A stretch of DNA of 14,375 nt from DATECU01 sp035286745. Lineage in GTDB: Bacteria; Acidobacteriota; Vicinamibacteria; Fen-336. The position numbers and the translations under genes were made by a program. The DNA lies in the NCBI GenBank assembly GCA_035286745.1, contig DATECU010000039.1:1-14375 (forward strand). The letters are read 5' to 3'. The notes beneath the pieces are model-generated. The model saw only the letters and a program-made list of their open reading frames with translations. It made no database searches and was not told the DNA's origin. Positions 1 through 6,459 of this stretch are shown here, in pieces. Position 1 is the first letter of the stretch, and the number at the start of each line of letters is the position of its first letter.

Positions 1-277
1 CGGCGGTGGACGACCAAGCCGCGCACCTGGTAGCCCCGAATGGCATCCGTTAGCCGCACAAGAGGCCTCGCCATCTCCGGGCGCACGGTCGAGGAGGCCT
101 TGGGGATCGAGCCAGTGCCGCCTCGGATTCAAGGCCCAACAGATGGCAGACCAGGCCCGAGTCGACGAAGTACAGCTTGGGGGACTTGATCAGGCGCTTG
201 CCGAAGTTCTCGAAGAACGGCGGCACCAGCACGATCTGCCCGGTGATCTGCAGGATGCTCGATCGCCCGGCCCACAT
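1..277 (-). pseudogene. Decayed C-terminal fragment of a DUF4143-type AAA ATPase
   Basis: Read on the minus strand from about 262 downwards, the frame gives a stretch typical of the C-terminal half of DUF4143-containing AAA ATPases: ILQITGQIVLVPPFFENF, then GKRLIKSPKLYFVDSGL and CHLLGLESEAALARSP. The AAA/Walker part that should come first is absent; what precedes it is only a few unrelated residues (MWAGRS). After LARSP (about position 105) the frame becomes unrelated Arg/Pro-rich sequence and stops near 50. In another frame, positions 1-85 encode RLTDAIRGYQVRGLVVHR, which resembles the extreme C-terminus of the same family. So roughly 60 residues including the nuclease-like core are missing, with a frame change. 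The piece continues past the left edge. No function is expected. The family match is from memory of conserved motifs, and the second-frame tail match is weaker than the first. Confidence 0.6.
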
Positions 278-401
278 AGCGTATGTGAGAAGTCTGAAGT
301 GTCACCTTAGAAGACTCAGTGGGTCTTGGAGATGCCAAAGGTGTGATGGGGTCGCGCGTCATAGGCAGCTCGGCGCCTGGCCCGGGAAGGGCCGGGCCTG
401 T

Positions 402-1322
402 ATGATCCCCGGGCTTGGCACCCGGGGGGCCGAGCGAGCGAGTGGAGCACTGAGGGGACAGAACGACAACCTGGGTCGCGGGGCCCTCTTCATGACGGCC
501 TCCGCCCTCTTCTTCGCCGGCATGGGCGCCGGTGTGAAGGTGGCCGGACGCAGCCTGCCCAACGCCGAGGTGGTCTTCTTCAGAAACGCCCTGGGCCTGC
601 TCATGCTGTTGCCGCTCTTGGCCCGCGGCGGGATCCGCGATCTGGCGACCCGCCACCTCAAGGAGCACCTGGTGCGGGGGGTGGCCGGACTGGCCGCCAT
701 GTACTGCTTCTTCTACGCCCTGGCTCACATGCGTTTGGCGGACGCGGTGCTCCTCAACTACTCGCTGCCCCTCTTCATGCCGGTGATCGAACGCTTCTGG
801 CTCAAGGAGCCCTTGCCGCGCGGGCTCTTCCGGACCCTGAGCCTGGGCTTCCTGGGCGTGCTGCTGATCCTGAAGCCGGGCCCGGGGCTGTTCCAACCGG
901 TGGCCATGGTGGGCCTGACCGCGGCCCTCTTGGGCGCCCTGGCCCAGGTGGGCGTGCGCCGCCTCACCCTGACCGAGCCCACCACCCGCATCGTCTTCTA
1001 CTTCGGAGTCATCGCCACCACGGTCTCGGCGATCCCGCTCCCCGGGGTATGGGTCACACCGGCGCCTGCCCTCTGGCTGGTGCTTCTGGCCATGGGCACG
1101 CTGGCGACGCTGGGGCAGCTCTTCCTGACGCGGGCCTACTCGCAGGCTCCTGCGGCGCGGGTCGGGCCCTTCATCTACGCCACGGTTGCCTTTGCCGCCC
1201 TTTTCGATTGGCTCTTGTGGGGCAAGCTGCCCGAGCCCTCCTCCATCGCCGGCGCGGCCCTGGTGGCGGTAGCGGGCGCGCTCGCGTTGCGTTTGGCAGG
1301 ACGCCCGGCCCCGGAGGCGTAG
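402..1322 (+). CDS. EamA/DMT-family membrane transporter
   Basis: A 306-aa, very hydrophobic protein with about ten predicted membrane segments arranged as two EamA repeats (roughly residues 30-160 and 170-295). This is the normal size and layout for drug/metabolite transporter (DMT) superfamily exporters in the inner membrane. Family-like stretches include GALFMTASALFFAGMGAGVK at the first helix, VVFFRNALGLLMLLP, and FFYALAHMRLADAVLLNYS at the end of the first repeat. The substrate cannot be told from sequence; relatives export amino acids, nucleobases or other metabolites. The start is uncertain. ATG 402 has a GGGAAGGG stretch about 10 nt upstream and is used here, but family alignment begins nearer residue 24. 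ATG 492 or a CTG at 471 behind GAGGGGA (452-458) are alternatives. It stands alone, convergent with dinG. Confidence 0.85.
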   Translation: MIPGLGTRGAERASGALRGQNDNLGRGALFMTASALFFAGMGAGVKVAGRSLPNAEVVFFRNALGLLMLLPLLARGGIRDLATRHLKEHLVRGVAGLAAMYCFFYALAHMRLADAVLLNYSLPLFMPVIERFWLKEPLPRGLFRTLSLGFLGVLLILKPGPGLFQPVAMVGLTAALLGALAQVGVRRLTLTEPTTRIVFYFGVIATTVSAIPLPGVWVTPAPALWLVLLAMGTLATLGQLFLTRAYSQAPAARVGPFIYATVAFAALFDWLLWGKLPEPSSIAGAALVAVAGALALRLAGRPAPEA

Positions 1323-1323
1323 C

Positions 1324-1340
1324 GCTGACTGCTGCGTCCC
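1324..1340. repeat. 17-bp direct repeat, copy 1
   Basis: The sequence GCTGACTGCTGCGTCCC occurs here immediately after the transporter stop and again, identically, at 1453-1469. The 129-bp offset and perfect identity suggest either a local duplication or two members of a dispersed intergenic repeat. Confidence 0.7.
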
Positions 1341-1368
1341 GCTTGGGCATAGTCACCGGTGGTAGAGG

Positions 1369-1396
1369 TCAGCTCTCAGCGGTCAGCTTTCAGCTA
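1369..1396 (+). repeat. Heptanucleotide tandem repeat (TCAGCNN)x4
   Basis: Four consecutive 7-mers read TCAGCTC, TCAGCGG, TCAGCTT and TCAGCTA: five fixed bases followed by two variable ones, in exact 7-bp phase. The complementary motif recurs in opposite orientation at 1442-1462, so the two patches could pair as a long imperfect stem. Confidence 0.75.
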
Positions 1397-1441
1397 CGAC
1401 AGGCGGTGAGAGGTTGGGGCGCGGTGTGGCCTGCTGTGGCC

Positions 1442-1462
1442 GACTGCTGATTGCTGACTGCT
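1442..1462 (-). repeat. Heptanucleotide repeat, opposite orientation
   Basis: Three 7-mers read GACTGCT, GATTGCT and GACTGCT on the plus strand. On the minus strand this is TCAGCAA and TCAGCAG in 7-bp phase, so it is the same TCAGCNN unit as at 1369-1396, inverted. The last copy overlaps the 17-bp direct repeat at 1453-1469. Confidence 0.7.
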
Positions 1463-1469
1463 GCGTCCC
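1453..1469. repeat. 17-bp direct repeat, copy 2
   Basis: Identical to 1324-1340 (GCTGACTGCTGCGTCCC). It overlaps the end of the inverted heptad patch at 1442-1462. Confidence 0.7.
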
Positions 1470-1557
1470 AGGCCTCCACAGTCCCGCGTCGGGCACCTCC
1501 ATGTTCCTCTCGCAGGCCGATCGTCGGCCCTTCCACTTGTGACCGGCGGTTTCTTCC

Positions 1558-1592
1558 CTTCTCTGTGCCCCTGCGCCTCTGTGGTTTCCGCT
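1558..1592. repeat. CTCTGTG/CCTCTGTGG-type interspersed repeat
   Basis: The plus strand contains CTCTGTGCCCC followed by TGCGCCTCTGTGGTTTCC. On the minus strand this begins with GAAACCACAGAGG. Such CTCTGTG..CTCTGTGG stretches are, from general experience, common in intergenic regions of environmental bacterial genomes. Nothing here shows a function, and membership of a defined repeat family is inference. Confidence 0.4.
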
Positions 1593-1632
1593 GGTCTAGG
1601 TGCGGCCCTGGCCGCGCCAGGGTGAACAACCG

Positions 1633-3561
1633 CTAGCCGAAGAAGCGCTCGACCTCGGCCAGCTGGTGGACCAGGCGGGCCGGCGGCAGGCTGGCCAGAA
1701 AGCGCCGCCCGTACGACTTCTCCACCAAACGCGAGTCCAGCACCGCCAGGATGCCTCGGTCCGACGCTGAACGAATGAGCCGGCCGAGGCCCTGCTTCAG
1801 CGTCAAGACCGCCACCGGGACCTGGTACTCGGCGAAGGGGTTGCCACCCTGCTTCTTGAGCCGGTCGATGCGCGCCGCCACCACCGGATCCCCCGGCGAG
1901 GCGAAGGGCAGCTTGTCGATGATCACGCAGGAGAGCTGCTCCCCCACCACGTCCACCCCCTGCCAGAAGGAGGCAGTGGCGAAGAGCACCGCCCCGGGCA
2001 AGGAGCGGAAGCTGTCGAGGAGCACCGCCTTGGGAGCCTCGCCCTGGATCAGGATGGGAAAGGGCAGCGCCCCCGCCACCCGCTCGGCCACCGCATTCAT
2101 GTTGGCGTAGGAGGTGAAGAGCACGAAGGCCCGGCCGCGGCTGGTCTCGAGCAAGCGCAGGACTTGGTCTGCCACCCGCTCGACGAAGGCGGGTGACTGC
2201 GGCTCGGGCATGCCGCGGGGCACGTAGAAGATGGCCTGCTGCGTGAAATCGAAGGGCGACGGCAGCAGCAGGTGATCCGTGGCCTCGATCCCGAGCCGCG
2301 CCCCCAGGTAGTCGAACCCGCCGTCAACCGCCAGCGTGGCCGAGGTGAGGACGGCGGCCCGCACCTGGTCGAACAGCAGCTCGCGCAAGGTCCCGGCCAC
2401 GTCGATGGGGGTGGCGCGGAGGAGCACGTTGCGTCCCCGGCTCTCGACGAAATAGACGTGGTTGTCCTCCTCGGCCGAGAGCACGAAAAGCAGCTCGTCG
2501 CGCAGGGAGGCGGCTCTGCCGGCCAGGGCGGTGAGCGGTTCGGGCCGCTGCTTGAGCGCCAGGACGGCGGTCTTCAGCCCCTCCAGGCGCGTGATCAGGG
2601 CTCGCGATTCCTCCACCTCCAGGGGGTTCATCCAACCCGGTGTCAGGCGCCGGCCCGGGCTGCGGACCAGCAGCTTGAAGAAGCGTTCGGCGCGATGGCG
2701 AGTCGAGGCCACCTCCGCCAGCACCTCGCGCGCGTCCAGCCTGGCCGCCTTGAGCTCCCGCTCCACGTCCCGGCACAGGTCCTCGACCCTGAGCGACGAA
2801 ACGTGGGAGCCGAAGTACTGGGTGGCCACGTCCTCGATCAGGTGGGCCTCGTCCAGAATCACCGTGTCGTAAGGCGGGATCACACCGCCGTAGCTGCCGT
2901 CCTTCACCGCCAGGTCGGCGCACAGCAGGTGGTGGTTCACCACCACCAGGTCCGCTTCCAGCGCCTGCTGCCGCATGCGGGTCACGAAGCAAGCGTCGAA
3001 GTCCTGGCAGGCCTGACCAATGCAGGTCTCGCTGGTCGCCGAGATCTCCCGCCAGAAGTCGACGCTGTCCGGCAGGTCCTCGATCTCCACGCGGTCTCCG
3101 CTCGTGGTCTTCTGCGCCCAGGCCTCCACCGAACGGAAGAGCGGGACCTCGTCCAAGCGGCGGAAGGTGCCGGCGCGAGCGAAGGAGGCGAAGCGGAGCA
3201 GGCACAGGTAGTTGGCCCGCCCCTTCATCACCGCCACGTTCAGATCGCGGCCCAGGGCCTGGGCCAGCAGGGGGATGTCCTTGTTCAGGAGCTGCTCCTG
3301 GAGGGCCTTGGTCCCCGTCGAGACCACAACCCGTCGGCCTAACTCGACCGCAGGCTGCAAGTAGGCCAGCGTCTTGCCGGTGCCGGTTCCCGCCTCGGCC
3401 AGCAGCAGACCGCCATCCCTCAGCACCCGGCCCACCGCCTCCGCCAACCGCTCTTGAGTGGGCCGCTCCTCGTATCCGGGCAGGCTGCGGGCCAAGAGGC
3501 CCTGGGGCCCGAAGAAGGCCTGACTCAATCCGGGACTGGAGCGATGTACCACGCGCCCCAT
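1633..3561 (-). CDS. dinG: ATP-dependent DNA helicase, DinG/XPD-like, Fe-S cluster type
   Basis: A 642-aa superfamily 2 helicase of the DinG/YoaA branch, expected to unwind DNA 5' to 3' in the cytoplasm during repair or R-loop removal. Walker A is AGTGTGKT (57-64) and the DEAH box is at 237-240. Four cysteines, C120, C180, C185 and C191, show the C-x4-C-x5-C spacing of the DinG/XPD Fe-S domain. Later motifs are VLTSATLAV, ASFWQGVD and QGLGRLIR (helicase C-terminal domain, motifs V/VI). Length is normal for family members without an exonuclease domain. ATG 3561 is used because the family-like sequence begins just after it. The frame stays open upstream, with an in-frame ATG at 3636, and that upstream stretch is also present in the broken copy at 4440-4864. 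It faces away from the nucleotidyltransferase-like gene and converges on the EamA transporter. No clear promoter is seen. Confidence 0.93.
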   Translation of the reverse strand: MGRVVHRSSPGLSQAFFGPQGLLARSLPGYEERPTQERLAEAVGRVLRDGGLLLAEAGTGTGKTLAYLQPAVELGRRVVVSTGTKALQEQLLNKDIPLLAQALGRDLNVAVMKGRANYLCLLRFASFARAGTFRRLDEVPLFRSVEAWAQKTTSGDRVEIEDLPDSVDFWREISATSETCIGQACQDFDACFVTRMRQQALEADLVVVNHHLLCADLAVKDGSYGGVIPPYDTVILDEAHLIEDVATQYFGSHVSSLRVEDLCRDVERELKAARLDAREVLAEVASTRHRAERFFKLLVRSPGRRLTPGWMNPLEVEESRALITRLEGLKTAVLALKQRPEPLTALAGRAASLRDELLFVLSAEEDNHVYFVESRGRNVLLRATPIDVAGTLRELLFDQVRAAVLTSATLAVDGGFDYLGARLGIEATDHLLLPSPFDFTQQAIFYVPRGMPEPQSPAFVERVADQVLRLLETSRGRAFVLFTSYANMNAVAERVAGALPFPILIQGEAPKAVLLDSFRSLPGAVLFATASFWQGVDVVGEQLSCVIIDKLPFASPGDPVVAARIDRLKKQGGNPFAEYQVPVAVLTLKQGLGRLIRSASDRGILAVLDSRLVEKSYGRRFLASLPPARLVHQLAEVERFFG

Positions 3562-3848
3562 GTTATCGCGGGCGCAGGACGGGCAGGCCGGGCCCCTGGC
3601 CCGCGAGGACCAAGGCGTCCGGGCGCCGATGGGCATAGATGATCCGCCGCCTGCACGACGTCGATCCCCTGCTCTGGCCTCGCTGTTGCGGTCCGATGCG
3701 CATGATGGCGGGTCGCCGCTGAGGCGGGTCCCGACCGAGGCTTCAGGTATCCTCGCGGGCGTGTGCCGGGGCGAATCCGAGAGGAGTGGGATACTGAGGC
3801 GTGCTGACCCGCCCGCAGCTCTCGATATCAGGAGCGCCGAGGAGGCGT

Positions 3849-4367
3849 GTGAGAAGACCTGATCCAGCGTTGCTGCAAGGCGTGGTGTCGAGCGAGGTGC
3901 TGGATGCCATGGACGCCGCATCGTCCGCGTTGAAGGCCGCGGGGATAAGGCACGTGGTCGTGGGAGGCCTGGCCGTCGGCGCCAACGGCTTTCCCCGTGC
4001 GGCTAGAGGCGTCGACTTCCTCGTCGGCGACGAGGCGTTCGAACATCACGCGGGCGGTCTGGTGACGCTCCGAGCCGGCGTGCCATTCCAGGTGCGCGGC
4101 GTGGCCGTGGCCTTCATCGCCGCCGAGCCAGCCGAGGGTTTCCTGGCGGCTGCTCTCGATGCCGAGCCGGGCTCTTTCATCGAAGGGCCCGCGCTCGTGT
4201 ACATGAAGCTCAAGTCCCCGCGCCACAAGGACCGCACCGACGTGATCGAGCTGGTCAAGGGCGGCATCGATGTCGACGCCTGCCGAGCGTATCTCACAGC
4301 CCACGCGCCGGCGTTCGTCCTGGAGTTGGACGCCGCGGTTGCGCGCGCACGGGCCGAAGAGGAGTAG
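3849..4367 (+). CDS. Nucleotidyltransferase-like protein (MNT/AbiEii-type fold), possibly catalytically impaired
   Basis: A 172-aa protein with the look of small minimal-nucleotidyltransferase-fold proteins. A helical N-terminus (VLDAMDAASSALKAAG) leads into IRHVVVGGLAVGANG (33-47) and GVDFLVGDEAFEHH. A later YMKLKSPRHKDRTDVIELV segment matches the K..R.KDR.DV pattern of this group. In the family the second strand normally reads D-V-D-F; here the first aspartate is glycine (G54-V-D56), one base away from GAC, so metal binding may be lost. Start choice: GTG 3849 directly follows GAGGAGG (3839-3845), though the spacing of 3 nt is short. GTG 3801 is in frame and would add 16 residues. The gene lies between dinG and its broken duplicate. 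Some relatives are antitoxins or toxins in MNT/HEPN or AbiE pairs, but no partner gene is adjacent, so a toxin-antitoxin role is not supported. Confidence 0.75.
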   Translation: MRRPDPALLQGVVSSEVLDAMDAASSALKAAGIRHVVVGGLAVGANGFPRAARGVDFLVGDEAFEHHAGGLVTLRAGVPFQVRGVAVAFIAAEPAEGFLAAALDAEPGSFIEGPALVYMKLKSPRHKDRTDVIELVKGGIDVDACRAYLTAHAPAFVLELDAAVARARAEEE

Positions 4368-4373
4368 AGGGAC

Positions 4374-4389
4374 GCGGTCCTTGGACCGC
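4374..4389 (+). terminator. Short hairpin after the nucleotidyltransferase-like gene
   Basis: Perfect 7-bp arms GCGGTCC and GGACCGC are separated by TT, starting 7 nt after the stop codon at 4365-4367. There is no downstream T tract, so this is a stem-loop in a plausible terminator position rather than a proven intrinsic terminator. A second short dyad, CAGGCC-tcc-GGCCTG, follows at 4423-4437. Confidence 0.35.
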
Positions 4390-4439
4390 ACCCGGCCGAT
4401 AGCGATAGCCCCCGGGCAGGCTCAGGCCTCCGGCCTGCG

Positions 4440-4864
4440 CCGCTGGCCCAGCACCAAGATGGCGGTCTTCAGTCCTTCCATGCGGGAGATCAGGGCCCGC
4501 GACTCCTGCGCCTCGCGTGGCTCATCCGACCCGGCGTCAGGCGCCGGCCGGGAATCCCGATCAGCAGCTTGAAGGATCGTTCGGCGCGATGGCGGACCGA
4601 GGCCATCTCGGCCAGCGTCTTGCCGGTGCCGGTTCCCGCCTCGGCCAGCAGTAGACCGCCATCCCTCAGGACCCGGCCCACCGCCTCCGCCAGCCGCTCT
4701 TGAGTGGGCCGCTCCTCGTAACCGGGCAGGCTGCGGGCCAAGAGGCCCTGAGGTCCGAAGAAGCCCTGGCTCAATCCGGGACTGGAGCGCTGGACCACGC
4801 GCCCCATGCTGTCGCGGGCGCAGGACGGGCAGGCCGGCCCCCTCGCCCGCGAGGACCAAGGCGC
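4440..4864 (-). pseudogene. Truncated dinG copy with internal deletion and frameshift
   Basis: This segment matches two separated parts of the intact dinG. Positions 4617-4864 match about 3371-3616 (upstream sequence, start codon and Walker A region) at roughly 90% or better by eye. Positions 4440-4610 match about 2549-2716 (middle of the gene) at a visibly lower level. They are joined at GCCAGC (4611-4616), which is also found at both ends of the missing part in the intact gene (2717-2722 and 3365-3370). The deletion is 648 bp, exactly 216 codons, removing the Fe-S domain and DEAH box. The frame reads from ATG 4807 through AGTGTGKT into HRAERSFKLL and RRLTPGRMSH. A 1-bp loss near 4515-4519 then shifts it; the original sense resumes as ESRALISRMEGLKTAILVL in another frame. 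The whole C-terminal helicase half is absent, so it cannot encode an active helicase. Confidence 0.88.
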
Positions 4865-4920
4865 ACCCCCTCGATCTGGTCCTACCGAGTTTGCTCACGA
4901 GCAGAAAAGGCTGCGACAAT

Positions 4921-4938
4921 TTGTGCTTTTAGGCACAA
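4921..4938 (+). promoter_or_regulatory. Dyad immediately upstream of the DUF4143 ATPase start
   Basis: Perfect 6-bp arms TTGTGC (4921-4926) and GCACAA (4933-4938) surround TTTTAG. The right arm ends 7 nt before the ATG at 4946. The only Shine-Dalgarno-like triplet (AGG, 4931-4933) lies at the loop/right-arm edge, so the dyad could act as a protein operator, possibly autoregulatory, or as an RNA hairpin hiding the ribosome site. The AT-rich patch contrasts with the GC-rich surroundings. Confidence 0.5.
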
Positions 4939-4945
4939 TTCGCCA

Positions 4946-6121
4946 ATGGACCGCGGGCGCTATCTCGAAGCCGCCATCGCCACCGACCTCCCAGAGAAGA
5001 TGGTGTTCGTGGCCGGGCCGCGGCAGGTTGGCAAGACGACGCTGGCCCGGCGGGTCCTCCGGGGCCATCCCGGGGGTGCCTACCTGAGCTGGGACAACCG
5101 TGACGACTGGCGCGACATCCGCGCTGCTCGCTGGCCGGGCGGCAAGGCCCTGGTGGTACTCGACGAGCTTCACAAGTGGCGCGGCTGGAAAGGCTGGCTC
5201 AAGGGCGAGTTCGACAAGCACCGCGCCCGTCTCCGTTTCCTGGTCACCGGCAGCGCCCGGCTCGACGTCTACCGCAAGGGCGGCGATTCGCTGCAGGGGC
5301 GCTACCACCACTACCGACTGCACCCCTTCTCCTACGCCGAGGCCGCGTCGCAGCGTCCACCGCAGGCACCGGAGCCAGGCAAGGAGCTAGCCATACCGGA
5401 CCGCGGGCAGAACGATCTGGTCGCCGCGCTGCTGGCCTTCGGCGGCTTTCCGGAGCCCTTCCTCGCGCAGTCGGGGCGCGCCCTGCGGCGCTGGCAGAAG
5501 GAACGTCTGGACCGCTTCTTCCGCGAGGATGTTCGCGACCTCGAAGCCATTCGGGACCTCTCGTCGTTCCAACTCCTGGCCGACATGCTGCCGGAGCGCG
5601 TGGGCTCGCCGCTCTCCCTCAACGCGCTGCGCGAGGACCTCGAGGTGAGCCATCGCGCCCTCACCCACTGGATGGAGATCCTGGAGCGTCTGTACCACGT
5701 GTTCCGGGTGCGGCCCTTCGCCGGCCCCCGCGCGCGCGTGCTGAAGAAGATGCCCAAGGCGTACCTGTGGGATGCGAGCCTGGTGCCCGAACCAGCGGCC
5801 CGCTTTGAAAACCTCGTCGGGCTCCACCTGCTCAAGCTCTGTCACTTCCTGGAAGACGCGGAGGGCTACGCCGTCTCGCTCCACTACCTGCGCGACCGGG
5901 AGGGGCGCGAGGTAGATTTCCTGGTCGCGCTGGACCGCAAGCCCTGGCTGGCGGTCGAGGTCAAGCTGTCCGAGACCCGCGTCGATCCCGCGCTGCTGCA
6001 CTTTCGCGAGCGCCTCGCCATTCCATTCGCCTACCAGGTGACGCTGGAGGGCACGCGCGACTTCGTGGAGCGCGGCGTGCGCGTCCTCCCCGCCAGCCGG
6101 TTCCTGGCCGCGCTCGTCTGA
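4946..6121 (+). CDS. AAA ATPase with C-terminal DUF4143 (nuclease-like) domain
   Basis: A 391-aa protein of the widespread ATPase family with an N-terminal AAA_14-type P-loop domain and C-terminal DUF4143. Walker A GPRQVGKT is at 24-31. A Walker B-like strand, ALVVLDELHKW, is at 68-78. TGSARLDVYR (101-110) and LQGRYHHYRLHPFSYAE are family hallmarks. The DUF4143 part contains KKMPKAYLWDASL and then REVDFLVALDRKPWLAVEVKLSE read across two strands, with the D...ExK pattern of PD-(D/E)XK-like nuclease folds. Length is typical. The start is fixed by where family similarity begins and by the dyad just upstream. The biological role of the family is unsettled; members are often mobile or accessory genes. 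The gene follows the broken dinG copy, which is on the other strand, and has no obvious partner downstream. It differs in sequence from the decayed family member at the left edge. Confidence 0.9.
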   Translation: MDRGRYLEAAIATDLPEKMVFVAGPRQVGKTTLARRVLRGHPGGAYLSWDNRDDWRDIRAARWPGGKALVVLDELHKWRGWKGWLKGEFDKHRARLRFLVTGSARLDVYRKGGDSLQGRYHHYRLHPFSYAEAASQRPPQAPEPGKELAIPDRGQNDLVAALLAFGGFPEPFLAQSGRALRRWQKERLDRFFREDVRDLEAIRDLSSFQLLADMLPERVGSPLSLNALREDLEVSHRALTHWMEILERLYHVFRVRPFAGPRARVLKKMPKAYLWDASLVPEPAARFENLVGLHLLKLCHFLEDAEGYAVSLHYLRDREGREVDFLVALDRKPWLAVEVKLSETRVDPALLHFRERLAIPFAYQVTLEGTRDFVERGVRVLPASRFLAALV

Positions 6122-6459
6122 GCGCATCGCGCTCTGTTGCGACGATGCGCCGGCTCTAACCCCTGGCCGATGCGCGGTTCGCCAGGCGGAAGGTCCACTC
6201 ACTCGCCGAGGAGTCGACCCAGAGGCGCGGGACGGCGCCACTCCCGAGATGGTCTTGGTGACGCCCGGCACCAAGCCCATCCGTTCTTCGTGCCTCTGGC
6301 GCTGGTGGGCGAGGAAGAGCTGATGGCGGAGGCGATGGGAGAGCCAGGATTCCCGGCCAGGAACGGTGGGTGTCAGTTCCCACAGTTCGACTTTCTCAGA
6401 GTTGTTGCGAATCTCCCTCGGTTGATGCGACCACGACCGGCGGGATACTGGTGGCTGTC
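6122..6459. other. 338-bp gap without an assignable gene
   Basis: All frames were read. Short open pieces exist, for example a plus-frame stretch with HPFFVPLALVGEEELMAEAM at about 6277-6340 and a minus-frame stretch with LWVDSSASEW near 6220. None is long, recognisable or preceded by a ribosome site. It may be the debris of a degraded gene. The promoter for the 138-aa reading frame at 6460 should lie here but no clear -35/-10 pair was seen. Confidence 0.4.

Larger units (their letters stand above)
1323..1632. other. Convergent intergenic region packed with short repeats
   Basis: This is the 310-bp gap between the stop codons of the EamA transporter and dinG. No frame in it resembles a protein. 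It holds four tandem TCAGCNN heptads (1369-1396), three heptads of the opposite orientation (1442-1462), a 17-bp direct repeat (1324-1340 and 1453-1469) and a CTCTGTG-type low-complexity stretch (about 1558-1592). These are listed separately. No hairpin followed by a T tract was found, so termination signals for the two convergent genes are not evident unless the opposed heptads pair in RNA. Confidence 0.6.

Noticed and set aside
2272..3342. Plus-strand open frame of about 356 codons opposite dinG
   Set aside because: It is antisense to a helicase with all motifs present; its Gln/His/Val-rich composition has no family match.
3637..3921. Further upstream extension of the dinG frame beyond ATG 3636
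   Set aside because: The translation is Pro/Ser/Arg-rich without family resemblance, is not shared with the duplicate copy, and overlaps the start of the nucleotidyltransferase-like gene.
3849..6121. A defence island formed by the nucleotidyltransferase-like gene, dinG copy and DUF4143 ATPase
   Set aside because: The dinG copy is broken and on the opposite strand, the genes are not an operon, and no effector or sensor domain is visible. The grouping looks like accumulated accessory DNA rather than a system.
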